A DNA stretch of 64,000 nt from Euglena gracilis (lineage: Eukaryota > Euglenida > Euglenophyceae > Euglenales): the NCBI GenBank assembly GCA_039621445.1, contig CP154957.1, positions 33,944,843-34,008,842 of the forward strand. The letters run 5' to 3'. Shown here in pieces: positions 52,275 to 63,009 of the stretch. Under the pieces are notes generated by a model. It saw nothing but the letters and a program-made list of their open reading frames with translations, ran no database searches and was not told the DNA's origin. Every line of letters begins with the position of its first letter. The stretch's first letter is position 1. Both the position numbers and the translations under genes were made by a program.

Positions 52275-53641
52275 GTAAACCCTTCCTCTTCGTCTTCTGC
52301 GGGGTCGGCGTGTTCGAGCTCCTCTTCCTCTTCCTCGTCTCCCTCTCCCACCCAAGTTGCATTTCCCACCCGTCAAGGCAAGGGCATTAGAACCAATGTG
52401 AGCTCATTTGTTGAGCGTTTTCTGATGGCGTTCCGCCAAACTGAGGACAGACACAAAAAAACCCATTTATCATTGTCCCATTTATACGAGTTGTTCGAAT
52501 GTCAGGCAGAATCAAGGAGGTGTGCATGCTTTTTGTGTGGTGTCTTGTTGTTTGACGACTGGTGTCCGCAGCCAGTCAAATGATTCTTTTCTCGCCAACC
52601 AACAACCAAATCAGTTTTTCCTGGTGGTTTTGGAGGCTGCCCCCCCCCCCCCCGGGGTGGATTGTAGCTTGTCCAGAATCTGCCAGTGGAATTTTCTTGT
52701 GGACCTTGTGGGGAGGTTGGCCCAGCTGGTGGACCAGCACAAAGCGCTGCATTTTTTTTTTGCCCCAATCCTGCCAAACCTGCCCATTTTTTTGCCCATT
52801 AGGTTTTTGGGGAACAAAATAACCAAAATTGTATTCAAAACCTCGTTCCACATGGACGTAAAAGTACCAGTTTTTTCCTGACGGGTGGAAAAAACAAAGA
52901 AGCAGGAAAGAGAAGGGGTTTGCATGGGGGCAAGTGGAACTGATATTAGCAACCCACATTTTCCGCAATTTCCCGCAATTATTCTGCAATTGCTTCCTGT
53001 ATGTGTTTACGCATTTTTCAGCAATGAACTTGAAAATTGGTTGTGTGCAATGAGTTCCAGCCGTTCCAGGAATTGTGAACGCAGTTCGATTTTTTTTTGC
53101 ATTTTTTTCTTTTTTTCTCCTCCCAATTTCGGCAAAATTTTGCCAAAGTTCGCTAACTAGTTCTCAGAATTTTGATTAGAAAATTTTGCTTTTGGACCAT
53201 TTTGAAGATTTTTTACGATTTTTTTTTGTTATTTTTGTTTTTTTTTGGGCCAACAAATTTCGTAGTTTTTTGGATGGAAGCCTCCAACTAAATGCCCCTC
53301 CCGGGGGGGGGGGGGGCATTTAGTTGGATCAGGGGGTTCCAAATTTTTTTTGAGTTATTGATGGAATTGGGTTAGGGTTACAACTTAGGTTTGGGTTAGG
53401 GTTAGGCCTAACTTATAGATTAGTGTTAGGTGTACAAGTCAGGCCTGAAATTCGGCCGAATTCGTAACCCTAACCCAACGCCATCCATGACGCAAAAAAA
53501 TTTTTGGAACCCCCTGCTCCAACTAAATCCCCCAGGGGGGGGGGCATTTAGTTGGAGGCTGCCTTTTGTATTTGGCATGCTAAATCACGTTTTCTGGATT
53601 TTTTCCTGTTGGAAAACAACTCCTTCCCAATGCCACCGCAG
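52275..53641. other. Intron 27 with fold-back element
   Basis: TCTTCC-rich segment at 52285-52345, T-rich sequence, and the fold-back element at 53285-53566. Confidence 0.5.
53285..53566. mobile_element. Fold-back element with TTAGGG-like core
   Basis: Left: CAACTAAATGCCCCTCCCGG GGGG..GGCATTTAGTTGGA, then GGGGGTTCCAAATTTTTTTT. Right: AAAAAAATTTTTGGAACCCC then CCAACTAAATCCCCCAGGGG..GGCATTTAGTTGGA. Inside: TTGGGTTAGGGTTACAA at 53368 and CGTAACCCTAACCCAACG at 53463, again inverted. Each arm is itself a hairpin. Confidence 0.8.
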
Positions 53642-53809
53642 AAGGTCCTGCCTACCGCCCTTGTCTGCTCCCGACCCTGTGCGGCGGTTGGCGCTCCCCC
53701 GTGGTACCCCCGCAACGGCGCAGACACCAAGTTGGCAGGGCTGAGCCCGGGGAGGCCCGTGACCACCAGCAACCCAAGCACATTCAGTGGCAGCAGCCAA
53801 AGCAGGGAG
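53642..53809 (+). CDS. Exon 28, Pro/Ser/Thr-rich
   Basis: Acceptor CAATGCCACCGCAG; frame KVLPTALVCSRPCAAVGAPP, WYPRNGADTKLAGLSPGRPV, TTSNPSTFSGSSQSRE, donor GGGAG followed by GTGTGG. 56 codons, phase 0/0, matching exon 27. Confidence 0.65.
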
Positions 53810-55131
53810 GTGTGGTGCTATTGTTGTGCTGCCCCCCTCATTGTGTTGTTAGAAAATTCCCCTGTAAGTGCAACAGCGGTCCGCTGGTGGAAAAGGAGAC
53901 GAGACCAGATTTCACACCAGTTGTAGCTTCTTGTCCGAGGAAAATGGCACCAGGGAGGGTTGCTACAGACACAGGAGTATCATCCAGTACCAACCCTTCA
54001 ATGTTTTTCCTTTGTGCATTCCTGTGACAGATTTTCCCGGGGACCCACCTCGACGGGTCTTTTTCTGAGACTTCTTCACCTGGCCATGTTTTACTACAGG
54101 GCCTGGATTGTATCCTTTTTTAGTCGTGGAGGGATCCCTGCCACATATGCCTTCGTGCTGCCATATGATACCGTCAATGGTCGGGATTGGGTTGGAGCGT
54201 GGTCATGGTGGGGATTTCGATTGGGATTCCCAATCAGGGATCTGACCTGACGTTTGGATCGGATTTGAAATTTAGCTGTTTTCTTCAAACAGACCAAGTT
54301 TTTCCGGATCCCAGAGTGGCTGGCCTCCCCTCCCCAGTTGGAAGAGTGCAAGTGACCCCTCCCCCCTGCTCAGGGGTTGGTAAGAAAATGTTTGGGAGGA
54401 ACCCACCACTGGGCCAAGTTTAAGGTTGTCATTCATGCTCCTCCATGGTATTTGTTGTATGAGGAGCAGGGTTTTGCTTCAAGGTTCTCAATGCCCCCCC
54501 GGGGGGGGGGTAGGCTGGACTGCAGCTTGTCCATATTTGGCTGGATGAATCCGGGGGGGGGGGGGTGCGCTGGCAGGGCTGGCCAGTGGACATTTTTTCC
54601 GGTGACCGGCGCGAAGCGGCAATTCATTTTTTTAACCCCAAAACTTGCCAAAAAATACTCACCTCTCTTAGTGTGTATCGGCAAAAAAAAAATAGTGTTG
54701 TATCAGCAAGTGTGTATCAGCAAAAAAAAAAAGCGCAACGGTGTGTTTCGGCAATTTTTTTTGAAAATTTAAGGTTTGAACTCAAACAATTCAACAGAGC
54801 GGTCCGGGAAAAATTACCGACTAGGAAAAATTCCTACTACTATTACTACCCGACTGGGAAAAATTCCTCCGGCGCTGCGCGCCAAGGTGGAAATGAGGTT
54901 TTTAACGTTTTTTTTTGGCTGATTTTGTTCCAAAAAAATTCCAAAAATGGCCAAACATGGGCATTTATTTGGCCAGTTTTGGGGGTCCAAAATTTTTTTC
55001 GGCGCTTTGCGCCGGTCACTGGACAAAATTTTCAACTAGCTCCCCCTCTGGGAGGGTCCACTAAGCCAAGTTTTGGACCAGCTGCAGTCCCTCCTCCTTT
55101 CGCAACCGATTGTTATGCTTTCTCCTTGCAG
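53810..55131. other. Intron-like
   Basis: G-run at 54499 and 54553. GTGTATCAGCAAAAAAAAAA repeated three times at 54672-54760. ACTAGGAAAAATTCCTACTA/GACTGGGAAAAATTCCTCC at 54820-54875. GGCGCTTTGCGCC hairpin at 55002. A missed exon is possible because exon 28 (phase 0) does not fit exon 29 (phase 1). Confidence 0.45.
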
Positions 55132-55316
55132 CCACGAAGCAAATGTTTTTGCCATCTTGCTTCACGGAGAAAGAGAACGAGATTGTGGATAGGGAGAATG
55201 ACACAGCGAGTGGCAGCCCCCAGTCACTCCCTGGAGATTCTCCCCCTCCCAGTCACCCCCCCCCCCCGAACAAGAGATTCAAATTGCCTAGCCGCCCAAG
55301 GGGAAAGGAAGTGAAA
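55132..55316 (+). CDS. Exon 29
   Basis: Acceptor CTTTCTCCTTGCAG; frame TKQMFLPSCFTEKENEIVDR, ENDTASGSPQSLPGDSPPPS, HPPPPNKRFKLPSRPRGKE, possible donor AAGGAA followed by GTGAAAG, although the frame stays open to 55514. Acidic, then Pro-rich, then basic. Confidence 0.55.
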
Positions 55317-56045
55317 GTTTTCCAACCCAGTTGGCGAGAAGGACTGGCCATGGTCAGTTTGATCCGGCAATCTGAATGTGGTGTTCAGCATGTCATTCAT
55401 TTGGAAATCATCCGAAAGTTGCCAGTTGTGGAAAGTAAAAGGATGAACCATGGGGGGGTCCGAACCACCCCCCACCTGCCTTTGTATCGAAACCTGGGGG
55501 GGTCTAGTCTTTAAGCAAAGGTGGTGAGGAGGTAACGGAATCAACTTGCAGTAAACCCCCCTGAATAGAAGCCCCCCCCCCCCCGAATAGAACCCCCCCC
55601 TCGGTTTTCGACCAACGTTCTGAATAGTGCCCCCCCCCCCAAATAGGCCACTCCCCGTGGGTTGTCTGTCAATTGAGACGGCAAGTGCTTTGGCTACTCA
55701 GCCATTGGTTAAATGAGGGTTGGGTGGGTGGTTTTACATTTAATGATCCAATTCATCCACAAGAGTAATATTTGCAGCAATTTGACATGGTTTGGAAAGG
55801 TAGGAGATGTAGACCCACAAGAAATTTCTTCGATAATTCTCGGACCACCTGGTTTTCGACCATTTTTCCGAATAGTGCCCCCCCCCCCTCAGTTTTCGAC
55901 CAACATTCCGAATAGTAGCCCCCGGGGCTTCTACTCAGGGGGGGGGGTTTGTTCAGTTGACATCTGGGGCGTTTTGGGGGTTCAGGCTGCCTTCCCTGTT
56001 CCGGCCCTCCGCTGCCCCCCCCCTCCCCCGCATCCTCCCCCGCAG
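55317..56045. other. Intron-like with CCCCCTGAATAGAAGCCCC element
   Basis: See the element at 55553-55950. The intron ends with C-runs and CCCCCGCAG. Confidence 0.5.
55553..55950. mobile_element. AAACCCCCCTGA-ended element, about 400 bp
   Basis: Left AAACCCCCCTGAATAGAAGC and right (inverted) AAACCCCCCCCCTGAGTAGA AGC. Inside, TTTTCGACCAACGTTCTGAA TAGTGCCCC at 55603 and TTTTCGACCAACATTCCGAA TAGTAGCCCC at 55892 are direct repeats. No frame. Confidence 0.65.
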
Positions 56046-56182
56046 GTGTGGCTGCACCACGCTGGGGACGGTGGCCACGCTGGCCTGGCCGGGTTCAGCT
56101 CCAGCAGCAGCAGCACGGCGGCCTCCTGGCTGGCCCCCGGCCCTGGCGATGTGGCAGCGGCCGGCAGGTGTGGCGGTGCAAG
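56046..56182 (+). CDS. Exon 30, Gly/Ala/Ser-rich
   Basis: Acceptor CATCCTCCCCCGCAG; frame VWLHHAGDGGHAGLAGFSSS, SSTAASWLAPGPGDVAAAGR, CGGA plus two bases AG before GTGACC. Phase 0 in, phase 2 out. Confidence 0.55.
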
Positions 56183-56527
56183 GTGACCAACCTTTGGCTT
56201 TGGGTAGGCGGTGGGGGTCTCAACGATGAAGATCCAAATCCCCAACTGATTGTGTTGGCCTTGCTGAATATGTATCGTCCAAATAACTATGCGCGACACA
56301 AGAATCCGAAATCGAATTAAGTGCTATCAGTGCGATAATTAGATGCAGGTTGATTTTTTTCCTCTTGACAATAGGGAAAAAATGGCCAACAGGGTTTGGG
56401 AGAAGATGCTCTCTGGGGATTGGGAATTGTGCAAATGGAACCCACCCCCTCCATGATGAATTATCTGTCTATCTATCTGGGTGCAAAATTAGCGGACCGC
56501 TCCACTGTTGGACGTTCAACTGTCAAG

Positions 56528-56624
56528 CATGACATCACTTTCAACCACCACATTTCATGCGGTTAAGCATTTCTATGAAAAGAGCTCCACGAAGGAAGTA
56601 ATTGCGGCACAAGCAGGCTCGAAG
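56528..56624 (+). CDS. Exon 31 (short)
   Basis: After TTCAACTGTCAAG one base plus AG from exon 30 gives Ser, then MTSLSTTTFHAVKHFYEKSS, TKEVIAAQAGSK to GTAGGC. Helical second half. The phase match with exon 30 supports both. Confidence 0.55.
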
Positions 56625-56727
56625 GTAGGCAACGCCTGTGTGTGGAAGTGATGCTCAAGAACCAAAATAAGAGCAATGGTGCGTTCACCCCCCTCTTTGT
56701 GGAAAAAACGCCCCTGACCACATTTTT

Positions 56728-56759
56728 TGTCATTGTCATTGTCATTGTCATTGTCATTC
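56728..56759. repeat. (TGTCAT)n microsatellite
   Basis: Five tandem hexamers in the intron just upstream of AACGTCAG. Confidence 0.85.
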
Positions 56760-56831
56760 AACGTCAGGTGGCGGTTGAGGGTTTACGCCGCAAAGCCCCA
56801 ACCAACCGGTGCACATCTCCTCCCGCCGCAG

Positions 56832-57000
56832 TGCGTCGCGCTCTTTGGGTCCCCTGGACCATGCGCTGAAGGCGGCCCACAAGGCGGACGGCAGCAGCGG
56901 GCGCAACGGCACCACCCGCAGCCGCAGCAGCAGCGGCGGGGGCAGCATCAGCAGCACCTGCAGCACGGGCTTGTGTGCCTCTGTGACGTGCAGCCAGGGT
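56832..57000 (+). CDS. Exon 32 candidate, frame unresolved
   Basis: GC-rich coding-like sequence after CTCCTCCCGCCGCAG. Frame a: ASRSLGPLDHALKAAHKADG, then Ser/Gly-rich; frame b: a Gln/His-rich tract (QPQQQRRGQHQQHLQHG). An earlier acceptor (AACGTCAG, start 56768) gives VAVEGLRRKAPTNR in phase with exon 31. One of these is probably real; I cannot choose. Confidence 0.4.
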
Positions 57001-57259
57001 CCGCGTGGCATTCAGGGATTCTGGGATTTTTCTTTTAAGTTTGGAAGGTCCCTGGCCACTCACCACACAAACAGGACCAGAAGCGAAATTGGCGGCAGCC
57101 ATAAATAGGCAAGAAGCCTTAGTGCGACTAAGGGGGAGAAGTGTGGGTGGGTCTGCTGGACCCCCCCGGGGGGGGGGGTCACCCCAAAGGGCCCCCGCCG
57201 GCTTCTGTTTTGCTACCACCCACAATTTTTTTTGAGGGGGATTGTCCGCTGTGATGCAG

Positions 57260-57452
57260 GTACCTGTTCTTTATTGGTGTGGGGCTGCTGTGCCAAGGAC
57301 TCTGCCGCCATGCATACCGCATGCAAGGCAGCCCATTTGGCGGCCGTCTCCAGCCAAGGCACTACAGGCTGCATCCCTGCTGGGGCCTCCGCCAGCAATA
57401 CCGCCATCACCTCCTCCCACTCCACTTCCCAATTTGCTCAGGGAACGCTTTG
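57260..57452 (+). CDS. Exon 33 candidate, Ser/Thr/Ala-rich
   Basis: After CCGCTGTGATGCAG the frame reads TCSLLVWGCCAKDSAAMHTA, CKAAHLAAVSSQGTTGCIPA, GASASNTAITSSHSTSQFAQ and meets a TGA at 57450. If the stop is real this closes one gene. A Pro-rich alternative frame is also open. Confidence 0.35.
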
Positions 57453-59757
57453 ATCGAGCAGAAAGAATTTGCACCCCAAAAAAGATTGGGTAACACAAGG
57501 TAGAAATGTGTGTGAAGGGACAAATGTACCCCAGTTGTTGGGGGGATGCAACATTAGCATGTGGTTCGTGTACCCTCCACAGGACACTCGCGCACCTTCC
57601 ACGGGTGCGCGTACCCCCTCCACAGGCTAATGCCTGGGCCAACACAGGGGGTAGGATCTGGGTGCCTTGGAGTGCCTGCCCAGGCAGGCACCCAGGGTTG
57701 GCCTCACCTTAAAGATACGCCTGCTCCCCTTGTGACAAAAAACCAGCCAGGATTTTTGGGGCCCTGAAAGCCTAAATGCCTCATAATTGCGCTATCAACC
57801 TCCAACCTCAAATGAGACCTCCAACCTCAAATGAGAAACAGCCTCCTGTTTGTGTCTCTCTGTTTCTCAATTGTTCCAGGGCCCTAAAATAGCAAAATCC
57901 CTTGTATTTAGTTGTGTTACCGAGCTATTTTGGGGGCAAACCCCTTTTGTTTTTTTGAAAGGTTCGAGGGGATGTGGAATAAATCCTATAATTAATAAAA
58001 TCCTTTGTGTTGCCCAGTCTTTTGGGGGGGGGGGCTGACCCCTTTTGTAACATAAATATGTGTGAGGTTCAGGTGTACATTAGTGGGTATAGCAATACCC
58101 TGTGGAGGGCGCGTGAACCCTCCACAGGAGCCGGGGGGGGTCAGCCAGAAGAGTTGATATGAAGCACCAAACAAATGGCCATGGCGCACACAGGGGAGGT
58201 CGCCATGTGGAGGGGGGGGTCTTGTGGAGGGAATATGAACCCTTCCACAGGACCCCAACGTCCCCTCAGGGTGCACACGGATTGCACGTAGCCAAAGGTG
58301 CCTGGGCACTCGGCCAAGGAACCATTTGGGCATTTTCCAAACTCCTGGAACTCTTCCATCGGAATTTCCACCAGTGAAAACCAATCAAACACATCAAACC
58401 AAAGTCTTCCAAGGCGATTTGAACAAGGTATTCAGCTTGCTGCCACCTACAATGATAGGAGGCATTTTACTGTCTAGATTAGGCTTTGCTCTTCCTAATT
58501 CTGGCGGTTCTGTGCCAGACGAGCCGCCAACACTCCCCCAGGCTGTTTTCGCCACGCCTTCGGCAGTTTTTGCGGCCCGTTCAAAGTTGTAAATTGTTGG
58601 TCATGTCCCAAAATCAAGGCATTTTCCCCCAAAATTGTGCAGCAACATTTTTGACCCACAACCAGGCACGGCACCGACACCCCTGGCCTCCTGGGAGGGG
58701 GGTTGTGCCCAGGCTCTCCAGGACACTCCTCCCCCTCCCTGTCCCAGGGCTGTACAGGAATCCCCGCAACCCCATTGGTGGTAGGGGGGGGGGTCCGACC
58801 ACCTCCCACCCAGCAGGCCTTCCTGTTCAGCCCTGCCCCTCCCCTCTCTGGGGTGGTCAAATTCAGTTTGGGGGGGGGGGGTTGGCATCTTTCCTCCTTG
58901 GCTTTTGGGTGTGTCTGCAATGGCGTTCCTTCCCATTCAAAAAAAGGTTCCTCCCCAGAAGAATTGAGTCTTTTTTTCCATAAAATATCACAGCCCATCA
59001 CAAGAATGCAGACCAACGTAAACTTAGTTTCATGGGACGCCTTTTGGCTTTTGGGGTTGGCCAAAGGAGGTTTGCTTGCCTATTCTGGTCTTGAAGGAAG
59101 TCTCGGCATCACCACACACCTCCTGCTTTCGGTGTCCCCAGAGGGATGGACCCGGTCAACTGTTGGACCCAGGGAATTTCTTAAGCTGGAGGGTACCCTG
59201 CCCCCCGGGGGGGGGGGTCCAGCCAGCCAGCAGCTCAAATCCAGCCAGCAGCCCAAATTCGGGCTGGGAGCCCCCCCCCCCCCCCGGGGGTCAAGTGAAA
59301 TAAAGTCGGGTCCAGCCCGGCCGGAGGCCGGGCCAGCCGGCCGCAGGCCGGCCCACCCGGCCGAAGGCCGGCCGGCCAATTGGGCTACCCAGCTCACCTG
59401 TCCCTTCATTTTTTCCCCTCATCGCAGCTTCCTCCATCACGGCCCCCCAGCTTTGACCTAGCTCCACCCATCAAAATGTCGAAAATGGCAAAAATGTGTT
59501 AGAAATTTTTGTTTTTCGTCGACCCAGCCCAGCCCAGCCCCCCCCCTCCCCCGCCCCCCCCCCCCCCTCCCCCCCCCCCCCACCCCCCCGGGGGGGGGGG
59601 ATCCAGCCAGCAGCTCAAATCCAGCCAGCAGCCTTTTTGCCAGCCGGAGGCTGGACCCCCCCCCCCCGGGGGGTCCTTAAGAAATTCCCTGGTTGGACCT
59701 CCTGTTTGGAGCTTTTTTTCGATGAACACCCCCCCAATGTTGGGATTGCCATCAAGG
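57453..59757. other. Intron or intergenic, several hairpin repeats
   Basis: CCCTCCACAGG/CCTGTGGAGGG repeats at 57575-57628, 58098-58125 and 58205-58253. GCCTGCCCAGGCAGGCACCC at 57676. GGGAGTGCC-type and G/C-run blocks at 58680-58880. CCAGGGAATTTCTTAAGCTG end at 59169 and its inverse at 59683. GGCCGG-rich palindromes at 59318-59375. Confidence 0.5.
59168..59700. mobile_element. CTTAAGAAATTCCCTGG-ended element
   Basis: Left end CCAGGGAATTTCTTAAG (59168) and right end CTTAAGAAATTCCCTGG (59686) are perfect inverted copies of 17 bp. TCCAGCCAGCAGCTCAAATC (59225 and 59604) is a direct repeat inside. Related single ends occur at 43232, 43610 and 43815. Confidence 0.65.
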
Positions 59758-59936
59758 TATCCCTGTGGCCGATTACGGTGGGGCAGCGTTCGCAGTCCCC
59801 GGCATGTATGGAGACCCCGTTGGCCCACCCCAGCTGGACCCGGCGGAGATGCCTTGCTGGGGCTCCGCCCATGAGCATGGCCCTCTCGTCCCTGCCCCAG
59901 CGTGGTACCCAGGCCTGGATGGGCCGAAGAGACGGG
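59758..59936 (+). CDS. Exon 34, Pro/Gly-rich
   Basis: After GCCATCAAG the frame reads IPVADYGGAAFAVPGMYGDP, VGPPQLDPAEMPCWGSAHEH, GPLVPAPAWYPGLDGPKRRG. Pro, Gly and aromatic residues dominate, as in a disordered tail. Two other frames are open, but this one has the most natural composition. Confidence 0.45.
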
Positions 59937-60464
59937 GTCTTCGGGTTGGGAACCCCTGGCGTTCCATCAGTTGGATGGTGGCTAAAAGCCGACTGCATTG
60001 GCCCAAGGTTGGATTGCCCCAAAATTGGACAGGGATTCCCTCTGATTCGTGGCACGAATAATCACGAATAATCACGAATCACCACGAATTTCGGATTTTT
60101 CGAAAATCACGAATAATCACGAATATCACGAATAACCACGAATGAGATTTTTTTTCCTGGAAATTTTTTTAGTTTACAAATGAAGTCATTCAGCATTCGG
60201 AACTGTGCTTTATTTGTTCTTTAAAAAATTTCTTCTTCGGATTCTGACGATGAGGTGGAGGACCGCTTCACTGTTGCGCAACAACACTGGCCGCGAGCGA
60301 CTTTGCTTTCTGCTTTTGTGATGGATCATGTTTTCAGCCAAAAAGGGGTTTGTTTGGACAATGGAACGCTCACACAATGATGATGCATAGGTACATCCTT
60401 GGCAACTTTGTGTCCCCCCCCCCTTGTCCAACGACCGGGCTTGGAGGAGTCATGGCACAAAGTG

Positions 60465-60590
60465 AAGCCCCCTTACCACCCCCTTACCCCTTACCCCCCC
60501 CTTACCCACCCCTTACCCACCCCTTACCCACCCCTTACCCACCCCTTACCCACCCCTTACCCACCCCTTACCCACCCCTTACCCCAAGTC
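60465..60590. repeat. CCCCTTACCCA 11-bp array 1
   Basis: About ten units; the G-rich strand is GGGTAAGGGGT, which meets the pattern for G-quadruplex formation. Confidence 0.9.
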
Positions 60591-60831
60591 ATGTGGGACA
60601 AAAATGTTTCGGATGCATCATTTTGATGGCAAGTAGCGGGACCCATTAAACTCCCCTATTGCCGGGGGGGGGGGGGGGCTCCCGCCCCCCCGGACCCCCC
60701 CCCCCCCCGGCAAAAAAATAAACCTCATCCTCGTCTCTGGTCGATTTTGAGGGCAAAGAGCGGATTTTTGTCAACCAACGTAATAAACAACATCCCCATA
60801 CACTTCATCCTCACCCCCCCCACCCCTCTTA

Positions 60832-60960
60832 ACCACTCCTTACCCACCCCCTTCCCCCCCCCTACCCCCCCCTTCCCCCCCCCTTCCCCCCCCCTTACCC
60901 ACCCCTTCCCCACCCCTTACCCACCCCTTACCCACCCCTTACCCACCCCTTACCCGGGTA
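60832..60960. repeat. CCCCTTACCCA 11-bp array 2
   Basis: The same unit as at 60465, degenerate on the left (CCCCTTCCCC) and regular on the right, ending in the mirror CCCGGGTAAGGGGG. Confidence 0.85.
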
Positions 60961-62204
60961 AGGGGGCCTGACTTTATGCCATATGTGCGGGCTTGTCTGA
61001 CGACTACCCCCTCCCCCGGTCAGAGATGATCTTTTTGTATACATATGATTTGGTTCCGCCAAAATTGCTAACAGTTGGCCAAAAACAGTCAAAAATGACC
61101 AAAATGGCCTGAAAATGGCCAAAGGTGGCCCAAAATGGCCAAACCCCCCCCCAAAAATGGCAAAAGGGGGAAAAAATACCAAAAGTCACCAAAAATCGCC
61201 CAAAGCGGCCAAAAGTGGGCCAAAGAGGGCCATGGTGTGGCCAACAGTTGCCAAAGGTGGCCAAAAGCGACCAATCAAGGCGAAAAGTGGTTAAAATGCC
61301 TGCCGGCATCCCAGCAGTCCAGCATTTAGCTGAAAACCGGGCGGATTTTTGGAACCACGAATAATCACGAATAATCACGAATAATCACGAATAATCACGA
61401 ATAATCACGAATCAGAAATGGCGGTCCCCACCACGAATGGGAGGGAAACCCTGAATTGGATTGGTTCAGAAGCCATATATGAGCTTCTTCAGTTGGAAAC
61501 CTAATTCCATCTGCACTCAAGAGTCAGTGTGCTTCCCACTAATTTTTGACAGTGAATTTCTTTGATGAGTTTGGGAATGAAATTCAAAGGTACAGCATCT
61601 GCTCTTTCAGCATTTCAGCGCAACTTTTGCAACCATTGCCAAGCCCAACTATTTTAAATACCGAAGGTTAATTGACTTCCATTTACAGTCATGAGGTGCG
61701 CATGGGCATTACTTCAAGTGCAATTCTTCACACCAAACTGGGACAAGTTGATGCATATTGGTCCACAAAACCATCAAAAATGCAATTTCGAATGACATGT
61801 TCTTTTTCATCCCTTGGGAGCAGGGATCTGTGAAATTCCCTTCAAAATGCGGTCGGTGGTCTTGGGGTTCCCGACAACCCCCCCCCTTCGCAGCAAGCAA
61901 GCATCTGGCACTGCGTGTCAGGGAGTGTCAAAAAATCCCCCCCCCTTATCATATTGCACATGTTTTGATGTTTGTATTTTTCCACAAGGAAAATGTTCAA
62001 GACAGTCATAAATTGAGCATTTTTGGTTATATTTAAAGATAAATCATGGAAGATAAATCCCAACAACTTTGGCCTGGTATGCAGCCCTTTGATAGGCCAC
62101 AGAGCCGGAAATTTTCCTGGCCCCCTTACAGTTTCAAGGGAGGCACCGGGGTCCGACCATCCCGTTGCTGAAGGTGTGTCTGCTGACTCCACCGGGGGTC
62201 AGTC

Positions 62205-62475
62205 ACTGGGGTGGGAGGTGACTGACTGGTTTTCTTCGAAGTGACTGACTGGTTTTTGGCTCCAAACCCCCCCAGGGGGGTCGACCAGATATGGCTGAAA
62301 GTCACCTGGCGCCGAAGGCGCCAGAAAAATTGTGGGGGGTTTTGGCCAAAATTTATTGATTTTCGACCATTTTCCAACCTCCCCCATGGGGTGGGGGGGG
62401 GGGCAGGAAGTGGATGACGGGATTTTGAAAAGTGACTGGCTGGTTTTTTGAAGTGGAAAGTGATTCCCCTCCCCC
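62205..62475. repeat. GTGACTGACTGGTTTTTGGC repeats with GGCGCC hairpin
   Basis: GTGACTGACTGGTTTT at 62218 and 62240 and GTGACTGGCTGGTTTT at 62431. CCTCCCCCATGGGGT at 62380 and 62468. CTGGCGCCGAAGGCGCCAG at 62306-62324. AGTGACTGACTGGGTTTTGG at 1080 and the inverse at 16660 are relatives. Confidence 0.65.
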
Positions 62476-63009
62476 ATGGGGTCGGTAAGCAATGGTATGG
62501 TCCTGACTCCCCTCCCTCAGGGCTTCCCAAACGTCTCTCTTTGGGGGGCAATCAATAGATTCCATTTCGGTTACATCAGATTTCCGTCTTGGCTGGGTCC
62601 ATCCCAATAATGAGATCCCAGTGATATTTTCAATCATGCCATAATTGTTTCCAACTAGTTGGCTCACCATCCCATTGGGGCTTCACTTTCTTCGCGGTGG
62701 TGGTTGCGCCTTTGTAACCTTTTTGAATACAAGGTCCATTTTTATTTTTGTGTGCAGGTGGAGGTGGGTGGTGCCTCCCTTTCCGGACCCTGCAAAGGTT
62801 TGTGGGGTTTCATCCCATGATAAAGGGGGCGTATGTATGCAATCATTTTGGTTGAAAATGTACCGTTGTGGTGTGGCTGGCATTGTTTCCCCCATCGTTT
62901 CAAAATCGGCCCCCATCTGGGTTGGATTTGAATATGCAAATGCTGGGGGCCCGCACAGAGGTATTTTTTTGTGGTACCGCGGGGAGAGAGAGGTTGGCAT
63001 CCGGCAACA

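Larger units (their letters stand above)
59937..63009. other. Intron or intergenic, satellite clusters
   Basis: AATCACGAAT clusters at 60053-60145 and 61355-61425. CCCCTTACCCA arrays at 60465-60590 and 60832-60960. C/G-run palindrome at 60660-60715. GGCCAAAAATG-type tract at 61070-61300. GTGACTGACTGGTTTT repeats and a GGCGCCGAAGGCGCC hairpin at 62210-62470. No exon recognised. Confidence 0.5.

Noticed and set aside
62480-62670. Minus-strand frame with VSQLVGNNYGMIENITGISL
   Set aside because: Short, no clear splice sites, and on the opposite strand from the gene chain.
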